Below, piece by piece: positions 23,035-35,599 of a stretch of DNA of 64,000 nucleotides (position 1 is the first letter of the stretch; each line of letters opens with the position of its first letter). The DNA comes from Gerris lacustris (taxonomy: Eukaryota > Arthropoda > Insecta > Hemiptera > Gerridae): contig OX578282.1 in the NCBI GenBank assembly GCA_951217055.1, positions 27,247,657 to 27,311,656 of the forward strand, read 5' to 3'. The position numbers and the translations under genes are program-made. Below the pieces are notes generated by a model. It did not search any database. It was given only the letters and a program-made list of their open reading frames with translations, and was not told the DNA's origin.

Positions 23035-26000
23035 ACTGGATGTTTTATATTTTTCAATCTTATTCATCAATCCATTCTTTATTTAACCCTTTGTCTCTAA
23101 GTAGTCTTTTAAAAGTCAGAGCCAGCTTTATTGCTGTCTTTTTTTTTTTTAATTTACAATTCAGCTTTAACGATCTTTACAATTTATATACTTGGATTGG
23201 ATGATAAAGTCTTATCAGTCTTTCAATGCATTTGCATTATTGTAAAACTGACATACATCCGCAGTTCTTAATTAGTTCTACAAATTACCAGATGAGTCAC
23301 TTAAAGGCGAGAGTAAGTCACTTTTGTAGTTTAGACAGAGGTATAAACCTATGTTTAAAAGTTAAAGTCAGATTGAATTCCTTTGTCTCTACTGCACAGT
23401 TATTGCTGGATATGTTTACTAGAGGTGGAAAACCGGGATTGTACAATAAAGTATAACTTACTGTGGAGAGATATCTGTCTTTAATTTCTATACTTCTTTA
23501 TTATTCCGATGGAATTTTTTAATAAATAACTAAACTATTGTAAGTTATATAGGAACAAAGCTGAGATTTCAAAGTAATATCGTGTTACAATACCATTAGA
23601 GTACGCCAAAGTTGTTAGACTTTACTAAACCCGCGGTGCGTCCACGTGTAGCTAATCTAGTGTTTCCACGTCCCTAACTTTGCCTACTCAACTGTAGCCT
23701 TACTCTTACTCCTATATAATGGTACCACACCTTCGCTTTACTGCTTTACTATACCCTTAATTTGTAATGTGTAACACTTCACAACGCTTACTCAACTTCC
23801 TCAAATAGAAAACTCACATCAAATCAATTAACTTTTTTTTTTTTGTTTCTTCTTATTTTATTTGTTAAAGTTTTATACAAATGACTGCTCAAGATTTGTC
23901 TTTGTTTCCGTGATTAAGTTATTAGTAAATCTTGTTAACTTAATAAAAAGAAGGATTTTAATTATTGAATACTTAAACAGATCAATTTTCATTTGAAAAT
24001 TTTAATTATTAACAAGTATAATTTGTTTCAAATTGTTTGATGTTAGGATTCTGGAAACTCTGTCATTTACTAACTAATTTGCTAGATGTTATTAGATAGT
24101 TAAGTGGTTCATAATCTGTTCATCACAGCTTACATTGTTTGAGAAAAAAGTTTTTCATAGCTATTGTAATTAATTGTTACTTGTATTTTCTTGTTTTGTT
24201 TTGGTACTTTCCCCACTCGTAGTTTAGTGGGTAAAATAAACGCTGTTCAGAATCACCGTGCATCGCGTCCCCGCTGCTTAATGCCTTTATATGTTTGCTT
24301 TCTCGCTTAGTTTACATCGTATCTCTATTTTCCTTGATAGTTGTTTATACATACAACTCTATTTAATTTCCAATTTTTATATTATTTGTTATTTCTTATC
24401 TTATTTGCTGTTTGCTGATTAGTCTACTCATAGGGACAATCATCTTTGTCTCATTTTGTAAGTAATGAAATTTATTATGTTTATGCTTTCTCTTTGGTAT
24501 TTCCCAAAATTGGTATTGATATTGCTGAACAGTTGTTCCTGCAATTCCCCCACTTCTTTACATATCGCTGTACCCATAAATCCACAACACAATAAATAAA
24601 TGTTTTGTGGCATGCATTTAGAAATATGTTAGTGAAGAAGCACAAACTTATGTATTCAACTTCATGTTCAAAACATGAGATTATAAAAAGCAGATGAAAC
24701 CTTATAATAATCATTACTACAGTTGTTGAAAATTTATGGATTTGTGTATTCAAACATTTTCATTATTACTGTTTTTCTAATACTTATTTTGTAAAATAGT
24801 TATATCTCTGGATTTAAACTTGTTTTCCTGATATTGACATGGTCTCCTTACCTTGTTGTCTAAGCCGAGAGGTTTGCGATGCCAAGGAATTCCCCAGACC
24901 AAAACAGAGCCGTAAATCTACATCTAGAAACTGCGGAGAGGAAGTTTTAGGGAGTTGTAAAGGGTGGGTTGGTGGCAACACTGGCTGTATGCCAGCACGT
25001 TGGCTTACCTCTGTCTCCTTCTCCTCATTCCACGTCTACCTTCCTTACAACCTACATCTAACTTCCTCCTGTCTCCCGATCCAAAGACTTAATCTTTAAA
25101 ACTTACAGATAAAACACAAGTTCATTTTTTTTACAAAATACATTATCACTGATTGCATTTTCCCTCTGATTCTTTGGCAGTGCATGCCGGGAAAATAGCT
25201 CATTTAATTAAGTTGATCTAAAGATAATTTACCTTGTGTTTACTAACTTCAAACTTGTATAACTTTAAATCAATTGCTAAATTTATCTTACTGGATGAAA
25301 AAGCAAACATTAGAAGATGTTACATCAAAAGAAACCTCGCTAGGAGTATCCTTAGCTTCTGACTTTGGGGATGGTGTGTTTTTCTCCCTTTCTACCCCTT
25401 AAAGGATGCAAAAATACTTATAATGTGTATATGTGTTATGGAACGGAATGCTCACAGCTATTAGGGGATACAAACTGCAAAGTTATTGTACTTTGCCATT
25501 GAAAGGCGTTGGTAGATAGTAATTTTAACAGCTAGTATCATAATATACTAATTTTTAGAGATACGAAATCTTCAGTAGGGTTTCTTTTGCCGTCATTTCA
25601 TTACTGATGATAAATTCCATTAAATAGGTTGGAGGAGGGTTTTCTCCGCATTGATGTACTCAACAATTATCTATCCAATGAATTAGGCTATACATAAGTT
25701 CGAATTTATACTTAAGCGAATAAACGTTAAGTTTGAAGTGGTGGTAAAACCCTCCTGAGTTTGTTAAAATAAGAAAAAGTAAAGGCAAATAATGAACTGA
25801 AATGGACAAAATAATATAAAATCGTTCATAAAAATAAGTGCTCATTAAAAATATTCTTCAATCAGTTTGTAAAATGAAATAAATATATATTAGGAGAGGG
25901 AGAGGAACTTATAATAATAAATACTTAAGTGCTATTGATGGCTCATTATCTAGTATAATACAAAGAGGACTAATTGTGGTAGTTAATTAATTAACGAATC

Positions 26001-26639
26001 TGATTGGTTAGTACTTATTAAATATTTGCAGACCTTATTATTTAAAAAAATGTAAGTACATGAATTTCCTTTTTATACTTAAGCTTCTTTTTTTTAACCC
26101 TTTTATTGAATTAATATTAATTAAAGTTGATAGAAAGTGGTTCGTTTCATTTATAATTCTTTTTATCTTTATAAGGGACCTTATTAAATTTACTTGAGTA
26201 AATAAGCTTTTTTTATTAAGAAAAACTTTTCTTTCTACAAGGTGATATTTATTTAATTCATTATATAATTAAAAGTAAAAATAAAACTTGTTCCTTTGAT
26301 TTAATGTATTTTTTATTATTATTTATTTTTTTTTTTTTTTTATATATTTTTACTCGTTTATTTTTTCTATTTACTTTACATTCTAAATAAGTATCTAGCA
26401 ATATTTTGGAATTTTATGCTAAAATACTTATTTATTTATTTATTGAATAAGGGTGTTTTATAAGGACAACTTGTTCGTTTACATTAAATTTATTCTTAAG
26501 TACTTCTTTAAGTACTATAAGTACTTCTTGTATCTAAGACTTTTTATAAGTACATAAAGTTAAGAATGTTGAATGAGATTTTATGTCATGTACTCATAAG
26601 CAAAATTGGTAGAGGTAGTTAAGAAACAACAACAAATCA
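22516..26639. other. Long AT-rich stretch without genes
   Basis: Holds a T-run (about 22998-23031) and other homopolymers. Weak tRNA A-box-like strings occur near 22569 (GTAGTGTAGTGATAAGG) and 24219 (CTCGTAGTTTAGTGGGT) without matching B boxes. Small open frames are featureless. Confidence 0.5.
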
Positions 26640-26712
26640 ACAACTCCCCCAATCTAAACTGACTTAGAATGTGCCCCCTCAAGATCTAGCCGCTAGATAC
26701 GCCACTGACTCT
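26640..26712 (-). mobile_element. Solo hAT-like terminus (fragment)
   Basis: On the minus strand CAGTGGCGTATCTAGCGGC followed by a G-run resembles a common hAT end. The partner end and an 8-bp duplication were not found. Confidence 0.3.
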
Positions 26713-26732
26713 GTTACTAGTTCAAATGATGA

Positions 26733-26901
26733 GTATATTGTCAACCATAAGTAATAAAAATATAAGGGTTCAGGCCGGTTTCGACTATACATTCATTGTC
26801 AGTGTACTGATCATCAGTACACTGTTTAGTCGAACTGCGATGACTGTGTAGACGAAACCTGTCTGTACTCATATTTTTATTACATTTGGTTGACAATACA
26901 C
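26733..26901. mobile_element. Palindromic element with perfect 25-nt core
   Basis: Outer arms 26733-26783 and 26853-26901 are inverted copies (GTATATTGTCAACCA, AATAAAAATAT and GGTTTCG blocks). At the centre lies CAGTGTACTGAT-C-ATCAGTACACTG (26800-26824), a 12-bp perfect inverted repeat with a 1-nt loop. No coding sequence, so a foldback or MITE-type element is the simplest reading. The open frame at 26741-26938 is a shadow. Confidence 0.65.
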
Positions 26902-27454
26902 TGATAAATTCAACTAGTAGCAGTGTTTTTTTTTGCATTTTGGCGGCAAAACGAGGGGAAAAATAAAGTGATAAATAAAAAAAAAAAAAAACTTCATGAA
27001 AAAAAAAAAAAATTGGTTAAATAATAATATTATAATTAATAATATGTAATTTAACTTAATAATATGTATTATAATTACAGGGGTACTTGTCTAATCTGAT
27101 GTAGCCCACCCTTAACTTCGTTTTCCCTACCAATTTTTTTTTTTTTTTTAAGTGAATGTGAAAGAAGTTTTAGCATATTGAAGTTTATTAAAAACTATTT
27201 AAGAAGTTCAATGACTCAATAAAGACTCTCAAACCTTTCAATATTATCTATTGAGAGTGATGTTGCTAGTTCAATTGATTACGATGATGCAATAAACTCA
27301 TTTGCTGAAAGAAAAGCAAGAAAGGTAGAGCTTTAAACGACCTATAATAAAAGGTTACTATGTTTCATATAGTATCGCTATATTTCAAATCAAGTTTATA
27401 TATACATATTTCAAATACATTTTTTTCTCCTTAATTTTTATTTCTGATTTCATA
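26902..27454. other. AT-rich stretch without genes
   Basis: A-runs at 26978-27015 and a T-run at 27137-27149. Confidence 0.5.
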
Positions 27455-27925
27455 TTGCTTCCGAACTTACCGAAGGTAACGGAAGCTACGTGATCGTTCT
27501 GAAGAACAAAAATATTTTATGACTTCGGTTTTAAAAATTCCAAGACAAAATTCCGTTTTAGATATCAGGGAACATTTTTGGTTCCAAGTTTGTCTATCGG
27601 TCTGTCGCTCCATTTTTTCAAACCCCCGTATTATCTTAAAAACTACACGTCTGATTTCATGAATTTTGGATGGTAGGTCATGATTAGCCTACTGTTCGTC
27701 CCATATAAGTTTCGTACTTCAACGCCCATTTGTTCTCTTCCACATGCGCACAAACAAACATTTATTTGCACCTATAGCTTCAAGTACTTATATGATTTGT
27801 ATGAAACTTTTATAGTTTATCGAAAGTAATCCGCAGATAGCCCCAGATTTATTTAAACCAACTGCGCTCTTTAACTTTTGTTTAATTTATACTTTAATTT
27901 ATGTAAAAACATATTGAAAATCGGC
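27455..27925 (+). repeat. Dispersed repeat family A, copy A5
   Basis: Starts TTGCTTCCGAACTTACCGAA. The hairpin CGTTCTGAAGAAC is partly decayed at its last base. CTGT tract and core at about 27595-27670; alignable to about 27925. Confidence 0.75.
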
Positions 27926-28079
27926 AACGAGATCGTGATCACGTTAATAAATATTCAAGGGCAACTGTCAACAAATTTGTTTTTTTGCGAATATCTCGCT
28001 TCCTATGGCTCCGACACCAATCTAGGAGGTTATCAAAATTAAAGATAACAAAATTTCCCACAAAAAAAGTGTCATTCAT

Positions 28080-28216
28080 TTTTTTTTACGTACAATGGAC
28101 GGTTTACGATAGGGGGAAGAATATCTATGATTATTTAGTATCCGTCGCCGCACCACTTTTTACGTATTTTTACGAATATCTGCGTGTGTGCGGCGACGGT
28201 CTATCTCCTGGACTAT
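28080..28216. repeat. GC-rich hairpin beside a family D-like end
   Basis: CCGTCGCCGCAC (28142-28153) and GTGCGGCGACGG (28188-28199) form a perfect 12-bp stem with a 34-nt loop. Directly after comes CTATCTCCTGGACTAT (28201-28216), the same terminus as family D. Confidence 0.6.
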
Positions 28217-28499
28217 TTGTCTCTTTAGAAAGTTAATCGTCTTTTTCATGTTATATCGACATAGATTAAAATGGACATAAAGTGTTAGATTGAAATGGTC
28301 AAGTGGTTGATTCAACAGTCCTGAAATGCTTATGGACATGCCAGTCGACAGAAATAATAAAATAAGAAAAGTATTAATATGAATTAAAAATATGATGAGT
28401 GAGAGTCAGATGCGGACTTACGCTATTAAGAATAAGGTTAGAGCAATGAGCTAATAGCCCCTATTAAATTATTTATCAGTTTCAACCATTAAAATGTTT

Positions 28500-28721
28500 G
28501 GTCTACTAACTAATTTTGTACTTAGGATCATGAAAATCACATTGTCCACTAAAAAGGGCGGGACATGGCCACTCTCCACCGGTTTGTTTTTTTCAAATGC
28601 CTATTGCCAAGACGAACTTAGCCGACCACATATTCTCAAATGGCACCAAAAGATTTACTTATACACAAAATTCTAGCTTGATGTTCGTCACACACTTTTT
28701 TGGAAGCTATCTCTTGGACTA
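28500..28721 (+). mobile_element. Family D, copy 2 (single arm)
   Basis: Matches the right arm of 3613-4190 from GGTCTACTAACTAATTTTGT to CTATCTCTTGGACTA, with a small deletion around 28610. No opposite arm is present. The two overlapping open frames here come from the repeat. Confidence 0.7.
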
Positions 28722-28969
28722 TTTATTTAAATTATATATAAAAAAAAAAATAATTGAAGAAGTAAAAAATACTATATTATAATTAATACTAAATTGAATA
28801 TAATACTGTCTGAGAGAACTGTTATAAATGACCGACGTCATCAGAAGGCGTCAAGCCATAGGCCATATAAAAAAGTTTATATTGTTATCAGTTTATAATT
28901 TGAAATAAACATGTTTTCTTTGTTTCTTTTTCTTTCATTTCTTTTAATTGTATTGGCTAATTAAATTTT
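28722..28969. other. AT-rich stretch without genes
   Basis: No feature recognised. Confidence 0.5.
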
Positions 28970-29419
28970 TCAAATTAAGTGGATCTTGGTTTCAAGTCTA
29001 ATTGCATTTTCACGTATTTCTTCGAAGTTAACTTTAAAGTATTTTCGCTTATTCAAAAAGTTAATTTGTTTGCTAAAAATAACCTCTTGTAAGGGGGCCG
29101 ACTGTAAAGGGTTTGCAACGATTATCTTGTTCTTGTTCAGATGGTTGGTTCCAGAATATCTAAATAAAGCCTTTCTGTGTTCAGATCTTGTGTAAAGCTT
29201 GCTTTATTTAGCTGTCGCTGGTCCATTGATCAAACGAGACTTAATTTTGATGTCTGCTTGGCTGAGCAATTCGAAGGGTGTTTTAAATTTGCCTAGGTAT
29301 GTAAAGCAGACACACGTATCAGGGCTTCCTCCTTTCATCTTAAAGAGGCCTACACGTATTTTGTGTATTCCATTGTTTGTCTACTGATACGTGTTAACTT
29401 CACATCTTCTCTCATAATT
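28970..29419 (-). pseudogene. Decayed protein-coding relic, identity unknown
   Basis: I do not recognise this protein. On the minus strand one frame stays open for about 150 codons from 29419 to the stop at 28970-28972, broken only by stops at 29381-29383 and 29204-29206. The conceptual translation looks protein-like rather than AT-biased noise, with GLFKMKGGSPDTCVC, YLGKFKTPFELLSQADIKIK and later NFLNKRKYFKVNFEEIRE. Lysine-rich helical character and a 'YLG' segment would fit part of a mobile-element protein, but that is inference. There are no flanking terminal repeats and no start codon I would defend. Two plus-strand frames here (28986-29195, 29199-29387) are shadows. An exon of a diverged host gene remains possible. 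Confidence 0.45.
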
Positions 29420-31367
29420 TTATTTTACTCGCAGGTATGATCTCAAATAAGTTATTTCCAATGCCAGATCTTTGTTGTTTTATTTTATCTTCGAGTTGTC
29501 TTCTTCCTTTGTACGCATAACTGATCTTAAATTATTGGAACCTAGGCTTCTATCCTAGAGTCTTTAATATCGCTTTTATTCCTCTAACCTTATTGTTTAA
29601 TCTGGTTAAGTACTGGATAGTATGCGTATGGAGCCTTATCTCTTCTTTTTAAGCCTTTCTATAAATTTAATCATTTTCTTATTATTAAATTAAAATTGAC
29701 GTATTGTATAACTAACTGTTATATTGTGTTAAATATGGGAACGTCTATGGAGGTCATCTTAAGGAAAAGATTTTTAAGGCAACAATTCAATGTTAGAAGC
29801 AGAATGGATCAACCATCGCAGCCTATTTTACGTGGAGAGACCATTTTATTTTTCCTTAACTGTTAGAGGTCACAGTGTGTAACTAAGTCCTCTACCTTTC
29901 AAACAATTGTTACATTTTTTATTAATATAAAATACTGTTTAACAGTAAAAATAGTATTGAGCCTTTCTCTTTCTTTTTCTTTCCCCTCATCCACCATTCA
30001 GGTTTTCTATTAACTTTGTTTTTACAATTTACCAAGTTCTCTTTTATTACACACACACACTCTACAGCATAGCATCCTTCTCAATGCGTCTTAAGTCTTC
30101 CTTACTGCGATGAGTTTATGCGTGATTTTTTTAGTTATTTTAGACAACAATTCAAGGTTAGAAGCAGAATGGATCAACGATTAATTCAAAGATGTATAGG
30201 GTTTAGTTTTTAGATGTATAGGGGGGGTGGTACCGATGCGCCAATGAGTGTGACTCGATTATCACAACTACCTGTGTATAATCTAACTTGTAGATTAAGA
30301 ATCAACCAAGGTATATGTATAATGCTTATTTATACTGAATAGGTAAGGAACAATCTCCATAGGATTCTTAAATCAGTGTACAGGAGGATTTTGAATTACC
30401 ATTTTGTTATATAGTTGGTGTTGATAAATTCACATTGAGATCAAAGAACAAGAATTTTTAAACAGTTTGATTGCAAAACATTTCGTTGGACAACCTTTAA
30501 CATGCTGCTCTCGAATGTTTAGCGAAAAAGAGTTTAAATACTAAACTATTTATGCAAATTATATTTATATCCCCAAGATACTTTGGATGTAAATATAAAT
30601 AGAATTGTAAATCCGAAAGTTTGGTTTAAATTTAAAGTTTAATTTTTGGATAGGTATTACTTATTTCGTCACACTTTTTTTTTTTTTTTTTTTTTTTTTT
30701 TATTCACTCTATTATACTCAGTTAAGCTTTCCGTTATCTTTATTGTTGCCCTCTTTTCTAAGATATTTATGTATGTACAGTTTTACAGTTTCTATCTCTC
30801 CAACTGTTCTTTTTAAAAAATAAAAACATTACTATTTTAGAATATACTCACAAATAAACGTAGAAGAAAATATGAAGTGCACTGCGTATGACTTTGGTAA
30901 AAGCATTTCGAGGCACGAAACGTTGGAATAGTCATAAAAATTGCATTTTATACATGCCAGCAGACACATGAGTTTAAAACAGAGAAGTACATTTTTTATT
31001 TAAACACAATTTTTCTGTTTTTAACGACGGAAAAATATCTCTGCACTGCTCCCAAAAATCTTTTGAAGTTTCATATAAATAACTTTTTTTGTTTACACTA
31101 AAATTTCAGTCGACGCAACTCGTAAAAGTAGGGCATATATGATTCTGATTCTAATATATTCTCTTATAAAGTGCAATATTTAGTCGTATTGTTCTAGTTT
31201 ATGTTCAAAAATTCAATAGTGAATGCTCCCATAGTTTTTGCTTAACAAAATGTTTCTTCCTACGTTAGCTGTCGAAAATACAATATTAACTATTAGTAGT
31301 TACGGTTTTTTACAACAATTTTAACAATTTCTCCTTGTATTTTATTAACTACAACTAAAGTCCTCTT
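29420..31367. other. AT-rich stretch with a short direct repeat
   Basis: A roughly 35-bp direct repeat (core GTTAGAAGCAGAATGGATCA) occurs at 29780-29815 and 30145-30179. A T-run lies at about 30667-30701. No genes recognised. Confidence 0.5.
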
Positions 31368-31532
31368 TACACCTGTCGAAACAGTCACCTTAGTACTCGG
31401 CCGAGAAAAGCGAACACCTGACTATCCACTAGCTCTGCCGGATCGGTCATGAGCTACTAGGCCAAGCTCACACTATGTACTTAACACATTAGTGGAGCAC
31501 TCGGCACTGAATGCACTATCTCGACAGGTGTA
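31368..31532. mobile_element. Short GC-richer MITE
   Basis: Perfect 12-bp inverted ends TACACCTGTCGA / TCGACAGGTGTA enclose 141 bp with a further inverted ACTCGGC/GCCGAGT pair. It stands out in GC from its surroundings. Target duplication not identified. Confidence 0.6.
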
Positions 31533-31629
31533 CTGCGGTCTTAGGGTCCTCTAAATCTCGGTAGAAGCAACTAATTCTGCGATTATTTTATTTATTAATT
31601 TAACTATGTTATACGTAATTTTTAAATAT

Positions 31630-31775
31630 AAAAGCTTACCGAAGGTAACCCAAAGCATTGTGTTCAATTTAAAAAACAAAATTGTTTTATATCTCCAAAT
31701 TTGAAAATTGCTGTACAGAAATCCTTTTCAAACATCGCAGTGAACATACTCGTCTGTGTGAATCAACTGTAAATT
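31630..31775 (+). repeat. Degenerate family A copy
   Basis: Begins AGCTTACCGAAGGTAACCCA and keeps scattered agreement with family A ('atctcc', 'cagaaatcc', 'acatcgcagtgaacat'). The terminal hairpin is the best kept part. Confidence 0.45.
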
Positions 31776-32126
31776 CAAAAGTACACTTTCAACCACATTT
31801 CATTTCCTATGTGAACATTTGTCCAATAATAGGAAGAGTTGGTGCTATGAGCCATACTAATTTAGCATAGACAATTCCTTTCTTGATCTAGGAAAGAATC
31901 AAAATCAACTAGATTAAATTTATTTGTTTGAGTATATTATAATATATGTAGGTATAAATATAATGTTAAACAAACACTTTAAAGGTAATATTTTACTTAA
32001 GCTAAGCGAACAATTATTCATAAATTTTACTTTCCTTCCGTATTACACTACTGTTAACTTTTGTCGCTCTTCTGTCACTTTTGATATGTTTTGTCGAACA
32101 TATTAGGGTACTGTAAGTTGTCCCTA

Positions 32127-32130
<4 letters not shown>
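31776..32130. other. AT-rich stretch without genes
   Basis: No feature recognised. Confidence 0.5.

Positions 32131-32208
<78 letters not shown>
32131..32208. repeat. (AT)n microsatellite
   Basis: About 39 AT units; the minus-strand open frame across it is an artefact. Confidence 0.95.
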
Positions 32209-32212
<4 letters not shown>

Positions 32213-32964
32213 AGAAAAGATAGCACTTTTAAAAGATGAGAGTAAGGAGGGGAAATTGGTTTTAGTTTTTTTTAACCAAGCATTTCCCTGGCTGTACGGA
32301 GAGAGAAGAATAATGATGGTTATTTTTATGATTGTTTGAGAAGAGTTAAGACGGAGGCTGTTACTAGATAGCGCTGTGTCTCGGGCCCTTGTCCTTATCA
32401 GGGACTAGCCTCTTTCTCATCACAGCCGTTATGTTTAGCCCTCTCTGTTTCTGACGGACTTGCGTTACATCACCTTATTCTCTACTCCAGATTTTCCTCT
32501 TTTCCAATCATATTTTCATTGCATTTCTTTTATAAGGAAAAAAATTCTGTAGTTGAAGGGTGATGAGGGTTTAGGAAATTTTTTACTACTCAATGATAAG
32601 GAAGAAAGGGGGTTCTGTGACCCGGCGTTTATTGAGTAGACAGAGTAGGGATACAGAAGAGAGAATATTACTGCTTCTATCCTAGAGCTCAGTGAATGTG
32701 ATAAACCAAGTGAACAGGAAAAGCCTTTCTACAATTTAAATTTACAGATAACATGGTGAAAGGGGATCAGCATAACCGAATGGTACTTTCAATTATTCTG
32801 AAACTAAAGTCCAATCACTTCGGTTTCAGACTAAGATTATAATGTATTTAATGATCAATCATTGATTAGATGTAATCTGCTCTATAATCCAAATCAATGG
32901 CAGACTCAATCACTTTGTTGCCACTTTTCATAAGCAGCTACCCCCCCCCTTACTTTTAAATAGC
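32209..32964. other. Mixed-composition stretch without genes
   Basis: Moderately GC-richer at 32340-32490. No inverted repeats or frames supported. Confidence 0.45.
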
Positions 32965-33060
32965 GATGCTGATTTAACTCCGAGTGCGGGTGGCCGGTCC
33001 AGGAATTGAACCCCAGATCTAAATTGCCCCATCTAAGTTGTGATCACGCCGAAAGCCCCC
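32965..33060 (-). repeat. tRNA-like segment with a B-box-like motif (possible SINE head)
   Basis: Minus strand reads GGGGTTCAATTCCTGG, a good B-box match, with GATGGGGCAATTTAGATC upstream. The opposite flank has a C-run (32941-32949). No foldable cloverleaf identified. Confidence 0.35.
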
Positions 33061-33414
33061 TACTCTTAAAACAAATAGTTCAATCTTATTACTTGGAATT
33101 AAAAAACTTTTTTTTTCTTTCTAGAATAAATAGGTGGATTCACACTGAATTTTATTGATACTGGATAATTTTTAGGTAAATAAATTATAGTGGAGAGCCT
33201 AATAGTAATAACATGCTTTCTGAAGGCGGGATATCTATGGTACGTGAATAAGAATTGTTTTGGAGTAGTAGGTTATCAAAAATGACTAAAACAGGCAAAA
33301 TTGCGGAGTTTCACTGATTTGTGTGGGACTTACATATAATATATGTGAACAATTCAAACTGTGAAGATTAAGTGCGCAGTGAAGTTGATGTCAATGTAGT
33401 AATATTATCCTAGA
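33061..33414. other. AT-rich stretch without genes
   Basis: No feature recognised. Confidence 0.5.
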
Positions 33415-33500
33415 CACTGATGATGGCCAAGAGTTGTAGTCCGAAAGCTGGCTTGCAATTTAAAATTATATTTGTGGAGAGGCTTTCGCTGTTATTATGC
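33415..33500 (+). repeat. Short repeat family H, copy 2
   Basis: CACTGATGATGGCCAAGAG, then CCGAAAGCTGGCTTGCAATT and TTTGTGGAGAGGC, alignable with 19322-19425. Confidence 0.45.
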
Positions 33501-35194
33501 CAATTCTGCCTTCAGCCGTCAAGTTTTCTTCACATTCTGGCCTAACTGGAAGGGGGAGGGTGAAGTGAACAGTCAAGATTTCATATCTTGGCGCAGAGAA
33601 ATGTCAAACTAACCTCTAAAAAACCTAACTACATTCTAGTTCACGATGTAAGATTAAAATCTCAGAAATAATATAAAATGTACCAATGAATATACTTTAA
33701 GTATATCATAGAGTTCTTATAAAATAAAAATAAAGTTTTATATTTATTTAAATTTTTAAAATTATTCATAACAAATATGTTTTTATAACACTTTTTTATT
33801 TTAGTTTTCATGATCAAAAAAAAGGGCTCTGCTGTTATCAGCTATGTAATTTTGTTTTGTAATTTATTTAAGTTTATGGTGGGGGTAATAAAAGTGTTAG
33901 AATGTTTGCTGGAAGGTCTTGGAATTATTACTGCCGGCTTATCTCAAAGGCTGATAATTATATAAGAAAACTTTCCCAACCATATTTAGCTTAGTTATTA
34001 AGAAAACAGTTTGGATGTTCTTTTATCACGCTAAGCCCCTGCCAAAGGTTGAGTTTATCTCAAAATAAAGGTCATTATTATAATTTAAAATCGGCGTTAG
34101 ATCTTAAATCAACTCTTGGAGTAAGAAAGTAGAATATAATAAACATTTCTCGCAAACTTTGTGTAATAAAATTATTGGGTCATTTATTATAATAAAAATA
34201 TGTATATCTAATTTGAAAGGAATAAATTTAGATATTGCTTTCTTTTTAATTTGGCTGTTCCCTTAAACGTAGTATTTATCCCCAACAAAATCTTTACTGT
34301 GAAAAAGGGCCATGTTCCTGACCCCCTCCTAAAAGTTAACCTAACAAAGTATTTATATCTACATTGTAGCCCAGTCTGCACTAGAAGCTAAATACCACGA
34401 AAAAGTTTTGCGCCGGGAGGTTACAATCCTAGATAATAGGTTACAATTGAACCTCAACAACAAGAGAAGGTTATAACTTATAAGTCGTGAACATTGTATG
34501 GGTTTACTGAATAGTATGTTATGCGTTACTTTTTTGGTATTTATCTGTATTATAGTAATTAATAAATAAATTGTAAAATGTAGTAAATCTTTTTTCTGTG
34601 TAAAGGTAATATTTAAGTATTTGTAGGAAGCAAGAAAAGGGAACTACTTGTTCATTTTCCAAGACTTGGATTGGAAATGAAGAGTGGAGTCAATATTAAT
34701 TCTTTTAATTTGTACAATCTAAACTTGTGATAACAAAAATATTTACAGGTACCTAAAAATAACAGGAATCAGTCTGGAAAATATTACATTTTTCATAGAA
34801 CAATTATTTTGAACTCTGAAGTTAATACTATAAAGAACCTGTAAAAACTTTTAATAACTTGTAAATAAAATGTAAAAATTTGCGGACATATTGGGTAACA
34901 AGAAAGAAGGTTTTACTCGTGACGTCACCGTTACGAGATTTCGAAAACAAATATTTCGATCACCTGTATTTTTTGTTGTGTGAACGGGAATCGTCTTGAA
35001 AACGAATTGGATCCGAAACGCTTTCAAAACGATGTGTGAACGTAGTATTTGATAGGCTTTCTTTTTTGAGAGGGGATCTGGAACTTGGTCCTTGCTTCAC
35101 AGTTAGATTTTTGTTTTTCTATACCCTTTAAAAAAGGCTTAATATTGAGGGTTGATTTTTTTACAATAGCTTAAGGTACTTAAGCTTAATCTAT
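33501..35194. other. AT-rich stretch without genes
   Basis: A perfect CRE-type octamer TGACGTCA lies at 34920-34927. Nothing else supported. Confidence 0.5.
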
Positions 35195-35295
35195 ATAACT
35201 ATAGCTTATCTATATTTCTAAACCCCATCTTATGTGGGAGCAGAGATATGAAGGTGAGAAAAAATACGTGTGGTGTCACGGGACTGGTAGGAACG
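35195..35295 (+). repeat. Fragment of family K
   Basis: GGGAGCAGAGATATGAAGGT matches the complement of the 12105-12140 block. Confidence 0.4.
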
Positions 35296-35599
35296 AAGTT
35301 CCTAACATTTTTCATTAAATATAAATTATAAAATCACACTAAGTTCGTATACATTCCTAACTACTTATACATAGCGGAGTTAGAAAACAGACAAAATTAA
35401 AAGTAACGAACTGTTTGTACCTGGCAGAGTTAAGGAAAAATTAAAAGAAAATCATTATTTGTATAATTAAAGCAAGCGTCTTACTATAAATATATATTGA
35501 ATATAAGAAAAAAGTTGATCATGATGAGTTTATAGTTTAAGAGTATGTTTGTTAAAGGATGTTGGATTGAAATAGGACTGTTTTCTACCTACCCGGTCT

